From contig NZ_CP093312.1 in the NCBI RefSeq assembly GCF_023213175.1, positions 1,736,001-1,800,000 on the forward strand: a stretch of DNA of 64,000 nt, in the 5' to 3' direction. A model generated the notes under the pieces. That model worked only from the letters and a program-made list of their open reading frames with translations, had not been told where the DNA came from and did no database searches. The DNA is from Sulfurovum sp. XGS-02 (GTDB lineage: Bacteria; Campylobacterota; Campylobacteria; Campylobacterales; Sulfurovaceae). The position numbers and the translations under genes were made by a program. This document shows, in pieces, positions 8,218 through 17,189 of this stretch. Position 1 is the stretch's first letter; every line of letters begins with the position of its first letter.

Positions 8218-9156
8218 TTATTTTTCTGCCACTCTGGATAAATGCTGTCCATTAATCATTGCAACATTCATATTTTCATCATCATAGGGATCAAAGTGCG
8301 GTGTAATGATCCAGTTTTTATTGGTATCTAGTAAAAAGATCTGATCTTCTACTTGATCGGCGATACGATGTGCTTCAAGCAGCAGCATATTCGGACGTAA
8401 GACCATATGAAACTCTACAAAGTTTGTTGTGCCATCCGTACGTGTTCTTAACCAATGGTAACTTGTTATTTCAGAATGTTTCGAGAGGATCTTTTCAATG
8501 TTTGCCACGATATCCGCATCCAATGCACGGTCTAAAAGTATCGCTATACCCTCTTGTATGATCTCATAGGCTGAGTAGATGATATAAAGCCCTATCCCTA
8601 AACCAATGATCGCATCAATCGCATCAATACCTGTCATATATACCAGACCCAGTGCTAACAGAACAGCAGCATTGCTCCATAGATCCGTCGTATAATGTAA
8701 AGCATCTGCTTTGATCACAAGATTGTCTGTTTCCTTTGCAACTTTTAAGAGATACTTGACTAAAAGATAAGTGATGATGATGGAGAGCGTCATTGCTACA
8801 ATGGAAGGTGAAAGAAGTGTGGTCACAGACCCGGTGCTTAACTTCTTAATCGCTTCATAAATGATATAGATACCCGACATGGTAATGATCGTCCCCTCTA
8901 TGACCGCAGCAATAGCTTGGATCTTACCTTTACCATAGTGGTATTCATCATCCGGATGTTCTTCTGATTTTTTGATCGCAAAAAAGTTAAACCCCGAAAC
9001 CAGCATATCTAAAAGTGAGTCAATTGCAGAAGCAAGTACAGCCACTGAACCACTTGCTATTCCCAAAATCAATTTTAAGATCACCAACAGTGTTGCAACC
9101 GAACTTGACACAAGTGTTGCTCGTTTCTGTGGTGACATTTTTAACTCCTGACTCAT
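8218..9156 (-). CDS. Cation diffusion facilitator metal exporter, FieF-like
   Basis: A 312-residue CDF transporter with six membrane helices and a C-terminal cytoplasmic domain. It exports divalent metal ions by proton exchange. The metal-site residues are visible: AIDSLLD gives DxxxD in helix 2 and ALHYTTD gives HxxxD in helix 5. This set matches the Fe/Zn exporter FieF more closely than zinc-specific ZitB types. EEHPDDEYHYGKGK is the family loop. I chose the ATG at 9156 because AGAGGAGC lies just upstream and the preceding gene stops two bases before it. A longer frame to 9249 would lie inside that gene. Confidence 0.9.
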   Translation of the reverse strand: MSQELKMSPQKRATLVSSSVATLLVILKLILGIASGSVAVLASAIDSLLDMLVSGFNFFAIKKSEEHPDDEYHYGKGKIQAIAAVIEGTIITMSGIYIIYEAIKKLSTGSVTTLLSPSIVAMTLSIIITYLLVKYLLKVAKETDNLVIKADALHYTTDLWSNAAVLLALGLVYMTGIDAIDAIIGLGIGLYIIYSAYEIIQEGIAILLDRALDADIVANIEKILSKHSEITSYHWLRTRTDGTTNFVEFHMVLRPNMLLLEAHRIADQVEDQIFLLDTNKNWIITPHFDPYDDENMNVAMINGQHLSRVAEK

Positions 9157-9158
9157 AT

Positions 9159-9812
9159 TTATGCTCCTCTTTTTTCTTTCATCATTGTCAACCCATTGAC
9201 GGCCAATAATCCCACGGATACTATAAAATAGACTATAAGAAGTATCCATAATCCACGACTTACTACATCCAGGAAGGTGAAGAAAAGTGTGATTCGATAC
9301 AGTATACCTAGTAAGACTGTATATTTCACCATGTTGTGTAAACGTGTATAGAATTTAACAATGGTTATCTCACGACAACTCTCACATCGGTTCTCAATCG
9401 CCTTTTGCTGATTTTTATCTAAAAATGCATAGACAATCTTTAACACATAACGTGACAAAGCAATGATCACAGCTATTCTAATGATAACAAAAAATGCCTC
9501 TAACCAAAAACCTTCTGGTATCTTGGCCCACAGTTCAAAAAGAAATGCTTTTAGACTTATTCCATTCCAGAGGTAATAGCTACCAAAAGCCAACATACCG
9601 ATAAGGGCCAACCATAATAATACTTTCAATGTAAAGAACAGATATTCTTTTGCTCTGTCTATTGCAAGATGATACTTTTCATACGAAGCTGTATTTTTCA
9701 TCAAGCCAAAGGCAAAGTGGTAATGCACTTTAAGCATCAGGTATATACCAAACACAGCGAAGAGAAGCAGTCCCAAAACAATGATCTCTTCGTATAAGTT
9801 TTGCATATCCAT
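9159..9812 (-). CDS. Membrane protein of unknown function
   Basis: A 217-residue protein with about five hydrophobic helices, near residues 8-28, 60-80, 100-125, 160-180 and 185-207. A short soluble loop holds CESC near residue 142, preceded by KNQQKAIENR. I do not recognise the family. It leads an apparent operon with the metal exporter and hemD, spaced by only two bases each. A helper role in metal handling is possible but is not shown by the sequence. Confidence 0.65.
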   Translation of the reverse strand: MDMQNLYEEIIVLGLLLFAVFGIYLMLKVHYHFAFGLMKNTASYEKYHLAIDRAKEYLFFTLKVLLWLALIGMLAFGSYYLWNGISLKAFLFELWAKIPEGFWLEAFFVIIRIAVIIALSRYVLKIVYAFLDKNQQKAIENRCESCREITIVKFYTRLHNMVKYTVLLGILYRITLFFTFLDVVSRGLWILLIVYFIVSVGLLAVNGLTMMKEKRGA

Positions 9813-9935
9813 ATTTGAAGACCTTATAGTTAAATAAAAAATGATTTTAGCATAAGTTAGGTTTAACTAGTACGGATATCGTTTGTATACTCTTTAAAGA
9901 GGGAGGCAAAAATACTATTTAAGAAAAACTTATGT

Positions 9936-9961
9936 TATAATAATTGAATAACTTATATAAT
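9936..9961 (+). promoter_or_regulatory. Promoter boxes of the EAL protein gene
   Basis: An extended -10 (TGTTATAAT, hexamer 9936-9941) and a second TATAAT at 9956-9961 lie 37 and 17 bases before the ATG at 9978. A G-rich ribosome site (AGGGTGG) follows at about 9962. Either box could be used. Confidence 0.5.
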
Positions 9962-9977
9962 AGGGTGGACTTCTCAC

Positions 9978-12320
9978 ATGACCAAAAGACCCGATGTTAC
10001 AGAAGAAAATACACTAGACCATGCTATTGACAACATAGATATATCATTCTCAGAACGTCTAAACTATGACAAAATGGGTTTCTATTATATTTCATCTCCT
10101 ATTATGCTTGTCGGAAATTTTTTAGGTGCACTCCTTCTGTGCGCTATACAATTAGGATCAGTTGATTTATATTCTATTGGTATCTGGCTTCTGGTCAGTT
10201 TTGTTATGTTCCTTTACAGATTTTATCACTATTATCTTTTCAAACGTGAAAGTGAACACAACAAACTTAGAGATGCAAAGATCTGGCTTGATAAATATTA
10301 TACCAACACGCTACTCAGTGGTATCGTCTGGGGTAGCAGTGCATTATTAATATTTCCGGAATCTGAACTTTTAAATCAAATGGTCCTGGTCTTTTTTTTA
10401 TTTGCTATTGGTTTTACAGCCATGGGGATATTGGCATCAAAACGCAATCTGTTATTAACCTATGCATTGGTCACATATTCTCCTATTATTTGGCGTCTTT
10501 TTTATCTCGAAGGTGAGCTCTACACTAAAATTGCATATATCATTTTTGCCTTAACACTCATTATGATACTTACAGCAAATTACTATGGGAAAGTGATCAA
10601 CAATGCATTGAACAATCGTCAACACTTCATAAGTATCAAACATACGCATGAAAAACTGAAAGAACGTTTTTTCTCTTTATTCGAACGTGCACCTGTGGGG
10701 ATCTATTATTATAATCCTGCCTTGGAACTACAAGATGTCAACATGCACTTTATGCATATCAATAAAATTGATGATAAAGAAGAGCTTCTCAATACAGATC
10801 TGCATGCTTCACCATACCAGCAAATGGTTGAAGCACATCAAGAAGTCTTTAACGGGCAAACAGGCAGTTATCGTGGTCCCTTTCAAGTCCCCGGTAATAC
10901 ACAGAATCTTTATGTGAACCTTTCAACCGTACCAATGCTCGATGCTGCAGGAAGTGTTGCTGGGGGTATTACCATTATCGATGACATCACCAATGAAGTG
11001 ATCGCCAAAGAAGAGATGATTAGAAATGCCTACTATGATATGCTTACCAATATCCCAAATCGTACACTACTCTTAGATAAATTGAAAGCCTTTCTTGGGA
11101 AAAAACGACAAAACAAAGAGTATGCCGCCTTACTTTTTCTCGATATTAATCACTTCAAAAAAGTGAATGAGACCTATGGGCATGATATAGGTGACCACCT
11201 GCTTCAACTGGTGGTCAAACGGGTAGATGACAATATAGACGGTCATGAGGTATTTGCACGTATTACGGGAAACAAGTTTGTGATACTCCTTCCCTCTTTA
11301 GCGATAGATAAAGAACTTTCCAAAGAGATGACCTTAAAATATATCAATAAAATCCATGATGTATTTACCCCTCCTTTTAATCTTGCAGGTGATGAGTATC
11401 ATGTAAATTTCACCATAGGTATAGTACTTTTCAATGATATTGATGCCTCAGCCTATGATCTTCTAAAACGTGCTGAAACAGCGATGTATGAAGCAAAAAA
11501 AATTGCAAGAGGCACAAACCAATTCTATCAAGACAGTATGAGTCAAGAGACACATGAATCACTGATGTTGGAAAATGATATGCATAAAGCCTTAATAAAG
11601 AGTGAATTCATTGTATATTATCAGCCACAACTGGATATACAAAAGAACAAGATCGTAGGGGCAGAAGCACTCATACGATGGAATCATCCCAAAAAAGGGT
11701 TTATCTCCCCTGCACTGTTTATCCCTATTGCAGAAGAGAGTGGGACCATTATCAAACTTGAGGAGTGGATCATCGATAAAACCTTCAGAGAAATAAAAGC
11801 TTTAAGTCAGCGTTCAGATGGCTTTGGGCTGGACCATATTGCCATCAATATCTCTACGGTACACTTTTTACAGCCTCACTTTGTTGAAAAACTGATGCTC
11901 CTGCTACAGAAGCATGATGTAAAAGCAGAATGGTTTGAACTGGAGATCACAGAGAGTGGTATTATGCGAAATATTGCAGATGCAGCAAAAAAGATCGAAG
12001 AGCTGAAAAGTTTTGGTTTTACATTTGCCATCGATGATTTTGGTACAGGATACTCTTCACTTTCATATCTCAAAGAACTTCCTGTCGATATGGTCAAAAT
12101 AGACCAGTCTTTTATTAGAAATATGCATGAAAGTAAAGGTGATGTTGCGATTGTTGAAGCTGTGACTGCAATTGCTGAAAAGTTTAATTTGAAGGTCTTA
12201 GCAGAAGGTGTCGAGGATAAAAAGACATTGGAAGCTTTAAAAGCATTAAATTGTCATGCATACCAAGGTTACTATGCGCATAAACCTATGCCTCTAGAAG
12301 ATTTTGAGAAACTTCTTTGA
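9978..12320 (+). CDS. Membrane PAS-GGDEF-EAL protein, likely c-di-GMP phosphodiesterase
   Basis: A 780-residue protein. Six to seven membrane helices fill about residues 35-205, then a PAS domain about 225-345, GGDEF about 350-515 and EAL about 525-775. The GGDEF signature is worn to RITGNKF, so cyclase activity is unlikely. The EAL domain keeps its set: EALIRW, NIS, ELEITES, DDFGTGYSSL, VKIDQSF, AEGVED and QGYYAHKPM. It therefore probably cleaves c-di-GMP, with the dead GGDEF domain perhaps acting as a GTP sensor, as known for some such proteins. It stands alone and converges on htpG. Confidence 0.92.
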   Translation: MTKRPDVTEENTLDHAIDNIDISFSERLNYDKMGFYYISSPIMLVGNFLGALLLCAIQLGSVDLYSIGIWLLVSFVMFLYRFYHYYLFKRESEHNKLRDAKIWLDKYYTNTLLSGIVWGSSALLIFPESELLNQMVLVFFLFAIGFTAMGILASKRNLLLTYALVTYSPIIWRLFYLEGELYTKIAYIIFALTLIMILTANYYGKVINNALNNRQHFISIKHTHEKLKERFFSLFERAPVGIYYYNPALELQDVNMHFMHINKIDDKEELLNTDLHASPYQQMVEAHQEVFNGQTGSYRGPFQVPGNTQNLYVNLSTVPMLDAAGSVAGGITIIDDITNEVIAKEEMIRNAYYDMLTNIPNRTLLLDKLKAFLGKKRQNKEYAALLFLDINHFKKVNETYGHDIGDHLLQLVVKRVDDNIDGHEVFARITGNKFVILLPSLAIDKELSKEMTLKYINKIHDVFTPPFNLAGDEYHVNFTIGIVLFNDIDASAYDLLKRAETAMYEAKKIARGTNQFYQDSMSQETHESLMLENDMHKALIKSEFIVYYQPQLDIQKNKIVGAEALIRWNHPKKGFISPALFIPIAEESGTIIKLEEWIIDKTFREIKALSQRSDGFGLDHIAINISTVHFLQPHFVEKLMLLLQKHDVKAEWFELEITESGIMRNIADAAKKIEELKSFGFTFAIDDFGTGYSSLSYLKELPVDMVKIDQSFIRNMHESKGDVAIVEAVTAIAEKFNLKVLAEGVEDKKTLEALKALNCHAYQGYYAHKPMPLEDFEKLL

Positions 12321-12335
12321 TACTCATCTTAGAGA

Positions 12336-12358
12336 GTATATCATGAAAAATGATATAC
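12336..12358. terminator. Hairpin between converging EAL gene and htpG
   Basis: GTATATCAT (12336-12344) pairs perfectly with ATGATATAC (12350-12358) around GAAAA. It sits between two converging stop codons. Neither side has a U-run, so it may be a processing or Rho-assisted end and not a textbook intrinsic terminator. Confidence 0.4.
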
Positions 12359-12367
12359 CCTATGCAA

Positions 12368-14230
12368 TTACAGTGCTCTCGTCGCTAAAGTAGCTACTCT
12401 TTGTGCAAATGCACCTTTATCCTTAGGTTCAAGTCCTTCAGAGAGTTTTGCAGAATCCAAAAGTATCCACGAAAGATCAGCAAACAAAGATTCGTCATCC
12501 AGCGTATCCAGTTTTTTGATCATTTCATGGTCAGGATTGATTTCCAGAATCAAAGGTATCTCCGGTATTTCCTGTCCCATTTGAGCAAACATTGCTGCCA
12601 TGCCAGCCATAGGGTCTGAACTGTCTTTCAGTACACATGATGGACTGGATGTCAATCTTGTAGAGGTTTTTACCTCTTTGACCTCTTCGCCCAATACCTC
12701 TTTGATCTTATCCGTAAGAGATTTGAACTCTTTAGAGATCTCTTCTTTCTCTTCTTCCGTCTTAGAGTCTGGAGCTTCAATGGTTGTAATGTCTTTAAGG
12801 TTCCACTCTTTATAGGCACCTATCATCGGAGTAACGATACTGTCCACCTCTTTATCATCCATGATAAGTACTTCGATATTTGCCTTATTATAAGCTTCAA
12901 GCAATGGAGAGTTTCTAAGCACTTTTTCATCATCACCTACAATATAGTAGATCTCTTTTTTCTCGGAATCACCACGGCTTACATACTCTTCAAACGATAC
13001 AAGTCCTTCTTCTGTCGAACTTTTATACTTGACGATATCGAGCAATAACTCTTTGTTCATGTGGTCTATGTAAATACCCTCTTTCATGACTCTATTGTAT
13101 TGTTCAATGAAAGTATCTGATTCTTCGCCGCTTAGTTTTTTAATCGCCTGGAGTATCTTTTTTGTTGCATTTTGCTTGATATTCGCCAAAATTCTGTTTT
13201 CCTGAAGCAACTCACGAGAGACATTCAACGGCAGATCTTCTGAATCTATGATCCCCTTTACAAAGCGTAAATACGGTGGCAATAACTCTTTATTGTCATC
13301 CGTGATAAACACACGCTTCACATAGAGTTTTACCCCTGCTTCATAATCTGCTCTGTACATATCCATAGGTGCTGTTTTAGGGATATAGAAAAGTGTGGTA
13401 AATTCATTTGCCCCCTCTACCCTATTATGTAGATAGCTAAGTGGTTCATTATCGCCATGTGCCAATGTTTTATAGAACTCTACATAATCCTCTTTTTTCA
13501 ATTCAGACTTTGGAAGTGTCCAGAGTGCAGTCGCCGCATTGATCTGTTCTGATTTATGGACCATTTTAGTCGTTGCTTCATCCCCTTCACCCTCTGTCTC
13601 CTCTTCAGAGTAGTTCAGCATAATAGGGTAAGCAATGTGATTGGAGTACTTCTTGACCACCTCTTGTGTTCTCCACTTGTCTAAGAACTCTTGTTCATCC
13701 TCTTTGAGTTTGATGTAGATGATCGTTCCATGTGCTTCCTTCGTTACAGGCTTCACTTCATACTCACCTGTACCATCCGTACTGAACATATAGGCCTGCT
13801 CTTCACCTGCTTTTTTGGAGATCACATCCACTTTGTCTGCTACCATGAACACAGAGTAGAAGCCAACCCCGAACTGACCTATCAGATTTGAATCTTTTTT
13901 CGCATCACCCGTAAGGTTTTCCATGAATGCCTTCGTACCGGACTTGGCAATGGTCCCCAGGTGATCCATTAAATCGGTTTCATTCATCCCTATACCGTTA
14001 TCACCGATAGTAAGAGAGTTATCCTCTTTATCTAATTTAATAAATACTTTTCCAGACCAGTCATCCTTCTTGAATGTTCCGTCTGTAAGAGAAAGATAAT
14101 TAAATTTATCTAACGCATCTGAAGCATTAGAAACGAGTTCACGAATAAATATCTCTTTGTTTGAATAAAGGGAGTGTGTCATCAGTTTTAAGAGTTGACC
14201 GATCTCTGTTTGAAATTGATGTTTTGCCAT
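12368..14230 (-). CDS. htpG: Chaperone HtpG (Hsp90)
   Basis: A 620-residue bacterial Hsp90, normal length. The N-terminal ATP-binding domain shows ELVSNASDALDK, DNGIGM and GQFGVGFYS. The middle domain (about 230-500) and the C-terminal dimerisation part follow in order (SRELLQENRIL, then SSPSCVL). It folds and remodels client proteins in the cytoplasm. The promoter is visible upstream: a minus-strand TATAAT at 14264-14269 and an AGGAG site about nine bases before the ATG at 14230. It is apparently a single-gene unit. Confidence 0.97.
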   Translation of the reverse strand: MAKHQFQTEIGQLLKLMTHSLYSNKEIFIRELVSNASDALDKFNYLSLTDGTFKKDDWSGKVFIKLDKEDNSLTIGDNGIGMNETDLMDHLGTIAKSGTKAFMENLTGDAKKDSNLIGQFGVGFYSVFMVADKVDVISKKAGEEQAYMFSTDGTGEYEVKPVTKEAHGTIIYIKLKEDEQEFLDKWRTQEVVKKYSNHIAYPIMLNYSEEETEGEGDEATTKMVHKSEQINAATALWTLPKSELKKEDYVEFYKTLAHGDNEPLSYLHNRVEGANEFTTLFYIPKTAPMDMYRADYEAGVKLYVKRVFITDDNKELLPPYLRFVKGIIDSEDLPLNVSRELLQENRILANIKQNATKKILQAIKKLSGEESDTFIEQYNRVMKEGIYIDHMNKELLLDIVKYKSSTEEGLVSFEEYVSRGDSEKKEIYYIVGDDEKVLRNSPLLEAYNKANIEVLIMDDKEVDSIVTPMIGAYKEWNLKDITTIEAPDSKTEEEKEEISKEFKSLTDKIKEVLGEEVKEVKTSTRLTSSPSCVLKDSSDPMAGMAAMFAQMGQEIPEIPLILEINPDHEMIKKLDTLDDESLFADLSWILLDSAKLSEGLEPKDKGAFAQRVATLATRAL

Positions 14231-14263
14231 ACTGTTTCTCCTATAGTGTATTACTTTGGAGGG

Positions 14264-14269
14264 ATTATA
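14264..14269 (-). promoter_or_regulatory. -10 box of htpG
   Basis: TATAAT on the minus strand. A start about seven bases downstream gives a leader of roughly 27 bases holding AGGAG. I see no CIRCE-like inverted repeat or other obvious heat-shock operator around it. Confidence 0.5.
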
Positions 14270-14360
14270 ATATATTTTTCTAAATATTACAAGTTTTTTG
14301 AAGGAAAGTTTAGTGCTATTGACTAAAGTATATATGTTTCCAAAACTTTCTTTATCATGT

Positions 14361-14366
14361 TATAAT
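14361..14366 (+). promoter_or_regulatory. -10 box directly at the sixA start (leaderless)
   Basis: The extended -10 TGTTATAAT ends six bases before ATG (14373), so the predicted first transcribed base is the A of the start codon. There is no room for a ribosome site. Confidence 0.55.
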
Positions 14367-14372
14367 AGAATT

Positions 14373-14864
14373 ATGAAAAATCTATATTTAATCAGACATG
14401 CAAAATCAGATTGGAGTGATGAGAGTCAAAGCGACTTTGAGAGAGGTCTCAACAAAAGAGGTCAAAAAGCGATCCCTACCATGGCAAAGGCCCTTAAAGA
14501 GAAAAAAGTCATGCCAGACCTCATACTCTCCAGTTCTGCCAAAAGAGCCCAACTCACAGCCAAAGGTTTAGCGAAAGAGATAGGCTATACGGGGAATATA
14601 AAATATAGTGATGCCCTTTATATGGCAGAACCTCTGGATGTCATTTCCATGATTAAAGAGATCAAAGACAAATACGATGATGTCTTTATCATCGGCCACA
14701 ATCCCGAAACCACTGAATTGACCGATCTGATGCTGGATGACTATATTGACAATGTGCCTACTTTAGGTATTGTCGCTTTAAAATTTCCGATCAAGCATTG
14801 GAAGAAATTAAAACCTGAAAAAGTAAAATTAAACTTTTTTATTTACCCTAAAATGTATACATAA
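14373..14864 (+). CDS. sixA: Phosphohistidine phosphatase SixA family
   Basis: A 163-residue histidine phosphatase. The catalytic LIRHAKSDW is at the extreme N terminus, and the second histidine lies in VFIIGHNPETTEL near residue 110. SixA removes phosphate from histidine phosphotransfer domains such as that of ArcB in E. coli. A longer frame begins at 14298, but homology starts exactly at KNLYLIRHA and the -10 box lies just before this ATG, so I prefer 14373. It may act on the phosphorelay encoded near 25-29 kb, but this is speculation. Confidence 0.88.
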   Translation: MKNLYLIRHAKSDWSDESQSDFERGLNKRGQKAIPTMAKALKEKKVMPDLILSSSAKRAQLTAKGLAKEIGYTGNIKYSDALYMAEPLDVISMIKEIKDKYDDVFIIGHNPETTELTDLMLDDYIDNVPTLGIVALKFPIKHWKKLKPEKVKLNFFIYPKMYT

Positions 14865-14867
14865 GCT

Positions 14868-15470
14868 TCACTCTTTCCACTCTAGTTTTTCGATAGAAAG
14901 TTTTTTGTTTGAGAATGGCTCAACGATGACATCTAACTCATCAAGTCTATAGTGCAAAGGAAAACCTATGTTTGAATTTCTTGCTGTGCTTTCGAGAATA
15001 AAGTATTTCTTTCCGTTGACCCAAAGCCCTTTTCTCTGATCTAATCGTTCATCCTCTATGGCTGTAATAACAAAAATGTGTTTGGGCACCAAAACAAAAT
15101 AGGCTTCCAACCCTAATGCATGGAGCATGGAAATGAGTAAATTGCTTTTGTCATCACAATCTCCAAAATTCTGCATTATGGTCTTTTGTGCAGAATACTG
15201 CTGGAATGTGTTGGTTCTATAAGGGATATTGGTCACAAAATCCAATAAAGATTGTACTTTACAGTGTGCATCGCGACAATGCTCTGTTAATGCAAATGCT
15301 TTCTCTTTTATCTCTTGGGAAGTCGTGACATAAGATCTGTAGATACCATCTGAGGTACCCACATGGGTTCTCTCTACGATAGCCATCGCCTTGATGGTAC
15401 CGTAGATAAAAGCTATAAATGCAATAGCCAAAATAAGAAGTGATAGGTTTTTTTTACTTTCGCTTTTCAT
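14868..15470 (-). CDS. Transglutaminase-like cysteine protein, membrane-anchored
   Basis: A 200-residue protein. One N-terminal membrane helix covers about residues 8-30, followed by a periplasmic transglutaminase-fold domain. NFGDCDDKSNLLISML near residue 97 supplies the Cys, VPKHIFV near 130 the His, and FILESTA near 158 a Glu in the place of the usual Asp. The fold covers proteases and amidases as well as crosslinkers, so the reaction is unknown. It lies 33 bases after the repeat lipoprotein on the same strand, and the two probably share a transcript. Confidence 0.75.
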   Translation of the reverse strand: MKSESKKNLSLLILAIAFIAFIYGTIKAMAIVERTHVGTSDGIYRSYVTTSQEIKEKAFALTEHCRDAHCKVQSLLDFVTNIPYRTNTFQQYSAQKTIMQNFGDCDDKSNLLISMLHALGLEAYFVLVPKHIFVITAIEDERLDQRKGLWVNGKKYFILESTARNSNIGFPLHYRLDELDVIVEPFSNKKLSIEKLEWKE

Positions 15471-15503
15471 ACAAAGGCTACACCCCTATCAAAACATATT
15501 CTC

Positions 15504-16670
15504 TTACTTTTTTTCAGCTGTTTCACAACCGTGTTTTTGACGCTCTGCTAAAAGTTCTACACGTTTTTTCTCTGCATCTTTTAACATTTTCTTTTTATTA
15601 TTGCTCACTGTGAACCCTGGTGACGGTAATGCGCTGGCTTTCTCTTGTAAATGGAAAGCACTGGTGGTGTTTACCATGATCGTAAATTCATACAATTTTA
15701 TAAGTTCTTCATCAAGAGCATCACATAGATCAGACTTGCCTGCCACTTCCTTTGTATCAGCTACTTGGATAGTCTCCACTACCATAGGGGGTTCAGCACT
15801 CTCTTTTTGATACACTATTGTATCTTCTGCATCTTTTTTCTTTTCATCACTTGCAGTTTGTTCTTTGTTATGCGTTACCACCACTCCCGGTAGCGGTACT
15901 GCTGTAACCTTTTCTGCCACATCAACCGTATTGGCAGAGGTGACCTTGGTCGTCGATTCATCCGGTTTCATCATTTTTTTATCACTATCAGTAGATGATT
16001 CAGACACTGACACAGGCTTATGTACCACTTCCCTTTTATCCTGCCTCTGAACACTGTGTGTAGGTATAGGAGTTTCACAATTATATCTTTGATGCTCTGC
16101 AGCATACTCTGCATATTTTCTCTTTGCAGCTCTCAGCATCTGTTTTCTATTATTACTGACCGTAATCCCCGGTACCGGCAGTGCTGTAGCTTTTTCTTCT
16201 AAATGGAATGCACTGGTGTTTTTTACCACTTCGGTAAATCTATCTAATCTCATCAGTTTTTTATCGATCGCAGTACATCGATCAGACGACAAAGGAGGAT
16301 TCTCTATAAGGACTATTTGAGCTGTGCCTGTGCTTACTGGAGTTTCACAAGCGTATTTTTGTCGCTCGGCAGCATACTCTGCATATTTTTTCTTTGCCTC
16401 TCTCAGCATCTGTTTTCTATTATTACTGACCGTGATCCCCGGTACCGGCAATGCTGTAGCTTTTTCTTCTAAATGAAAAGCACTGGTGTTTTTCACCACT
16501 TCGGTAAATCTATCTAATCTCATTACTTTTTTATCGATCGCAGCACATGGGTCAGAAGATAAAGAGGGGGTACCTACTACAGCCATTTTATCAGCCATTT
16601 GACCACTGCAGGCGGTCATAAAAGTTACAATAACAAGAGACGTGAGTATGTAAAGAAGTATTTGTTTCAT
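15504..16670 (-). CDS. Repeat-containing lipoprotein of unknown function
   Basis: A 388-residue lipoprotein. The signal peptide ends with lipobox FMTAC, so Cys21 would be lipidated. Four copies of an 80-90 residue unit follow, at about 36-112, 126-202, 222-290 and 308-386. Each has the core TSAFHLEEKATALPVPG or a variant, then a lysine-rich helix (KKKYAEYAAERQKY). Units 1, 2 and 4 have cysteines exactly 66 residues apart (42/108, 132/198, 316/382). Unit 3 is diverged and lacks both. I do not recognise the unit. It is expected in the periplasm or at the outer membrane. Confidence 0.75.
   Translation of the reverse strand: MKQILLYILTSLVIVTFMTACSGQMADKMAVVGTPSLSSDPCAAIDKKVMRLDRFTEVVKNTSAFHLEEKATALPVPGITVSNNRKQMLREAKKKYAEYAAERQKYACETPVSTGTAQIVLIENPPLSSDRCTAIDKKLMRLDRFTEVVKNTSAFHLEEKATALPVPGITVSNNRKQMLRAAKRKYAEYAAEHQRYNCETPIPTHSVQRQDKREVVHKPVSVSESSTDSDKKMMKPDESTTKVTSANTVDVAEKVTAVPLPGVVVTHNKEQTASDEKKKDAEDTIVYQKESAEPPMVVETIQVADTKEVAGKSDLCDALDEELIKLYEFTIMVNTTSAFHLQEKASALPSPGFTVSNNKKKMLKDAEKKRVELLAERQKHGCETAEKK
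16071..16559 (-). repeat. Near-identical tandem repeat inside the lipoprotein gene
   Basis: Residues 38-110 and 128-200 are almost the same protein sequence with a 90-residue (270-base) period, and the bases match closely too. Units 3 and 4 of the same gene are much more diverged, so copies 1 and 2 come from a recent duplication or conversion. Confidence 0.8.
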
Positions 16671-16738
16671 GAAAGATTCCTTTAAAAAATATTATAACCG
16701 AAGTAGCTCAAATAAAGGCAATGGTCTATCTGTATAGA

Positions 16739-17029
16739 TTACTGCAAACGCTTTTGGGTAACCTCATCTGGTTCAACTTCACATAACATTGTATCTTGCC
16801 CACAATGACGGCAGGTGGTTCTTACAGTAAATATATACCAGCCATTTTTGTCTTTTAGGATGGAGTTACCGCACTTGGGACAGGTGATGCGGCTCTGAAG
16901 TATGGCAAAGAACATTGCCACACCCAGCTGAAGTGTACTATGCGTATAAAATATGGACAAGATGATAAAAAGACCGACCATCACAGCTAGAATCATATAC
17001 TTAATATAGGCAGGGATACACTTCACCAT
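16739..17029 (-). CDS. Small membrane protein with zinc ribbon
   Basis: A 96-residue protein. Two hydrophobic helices (about 8-28 and 30-47) are followed by a four-cysteine zinc ribbon: CPKCG near residue 50 and CRHCG near 73. I do not recognise a family. It lies upstream of the repeat lipoprotein, 68 bases away and on the same strand. The ribbon would face the cytoplasm if it binds zinc there. Function unknown. Confidence 0.6.
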   Translation of the reverse strand: MVKCIPAYIKYMILAVMVGLFIILSIFYTHSTLQLGVAMFFAILQSRITCPKCGNSILKDKNGWYIFTVRTTCRHCGQDTMLCEVEPDEVTQKRLQ

Positions 17030-17189
17030 TCTATTTCCTTTTTATTTGTAAACACTATTGTAACACAATGGGCTTCGTATGTAACGATATGACGATTATT
17101 CTATTTCTTTCTTATGGATATTAGATTAAAAGGTTGTTGAGAAGGAGCCTGCGAGGTCCGGTAACTGACTGAACAAACTCCCTAAAAAA

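Noticed and set aside
16071-16559. Repeats considered as a possible CRISPR or DNA-level repeat array
   Set aside because: The 270-base period keeps the reading frame and the repeats encode protein units in a lipoprotein, so this is a protein repeat.
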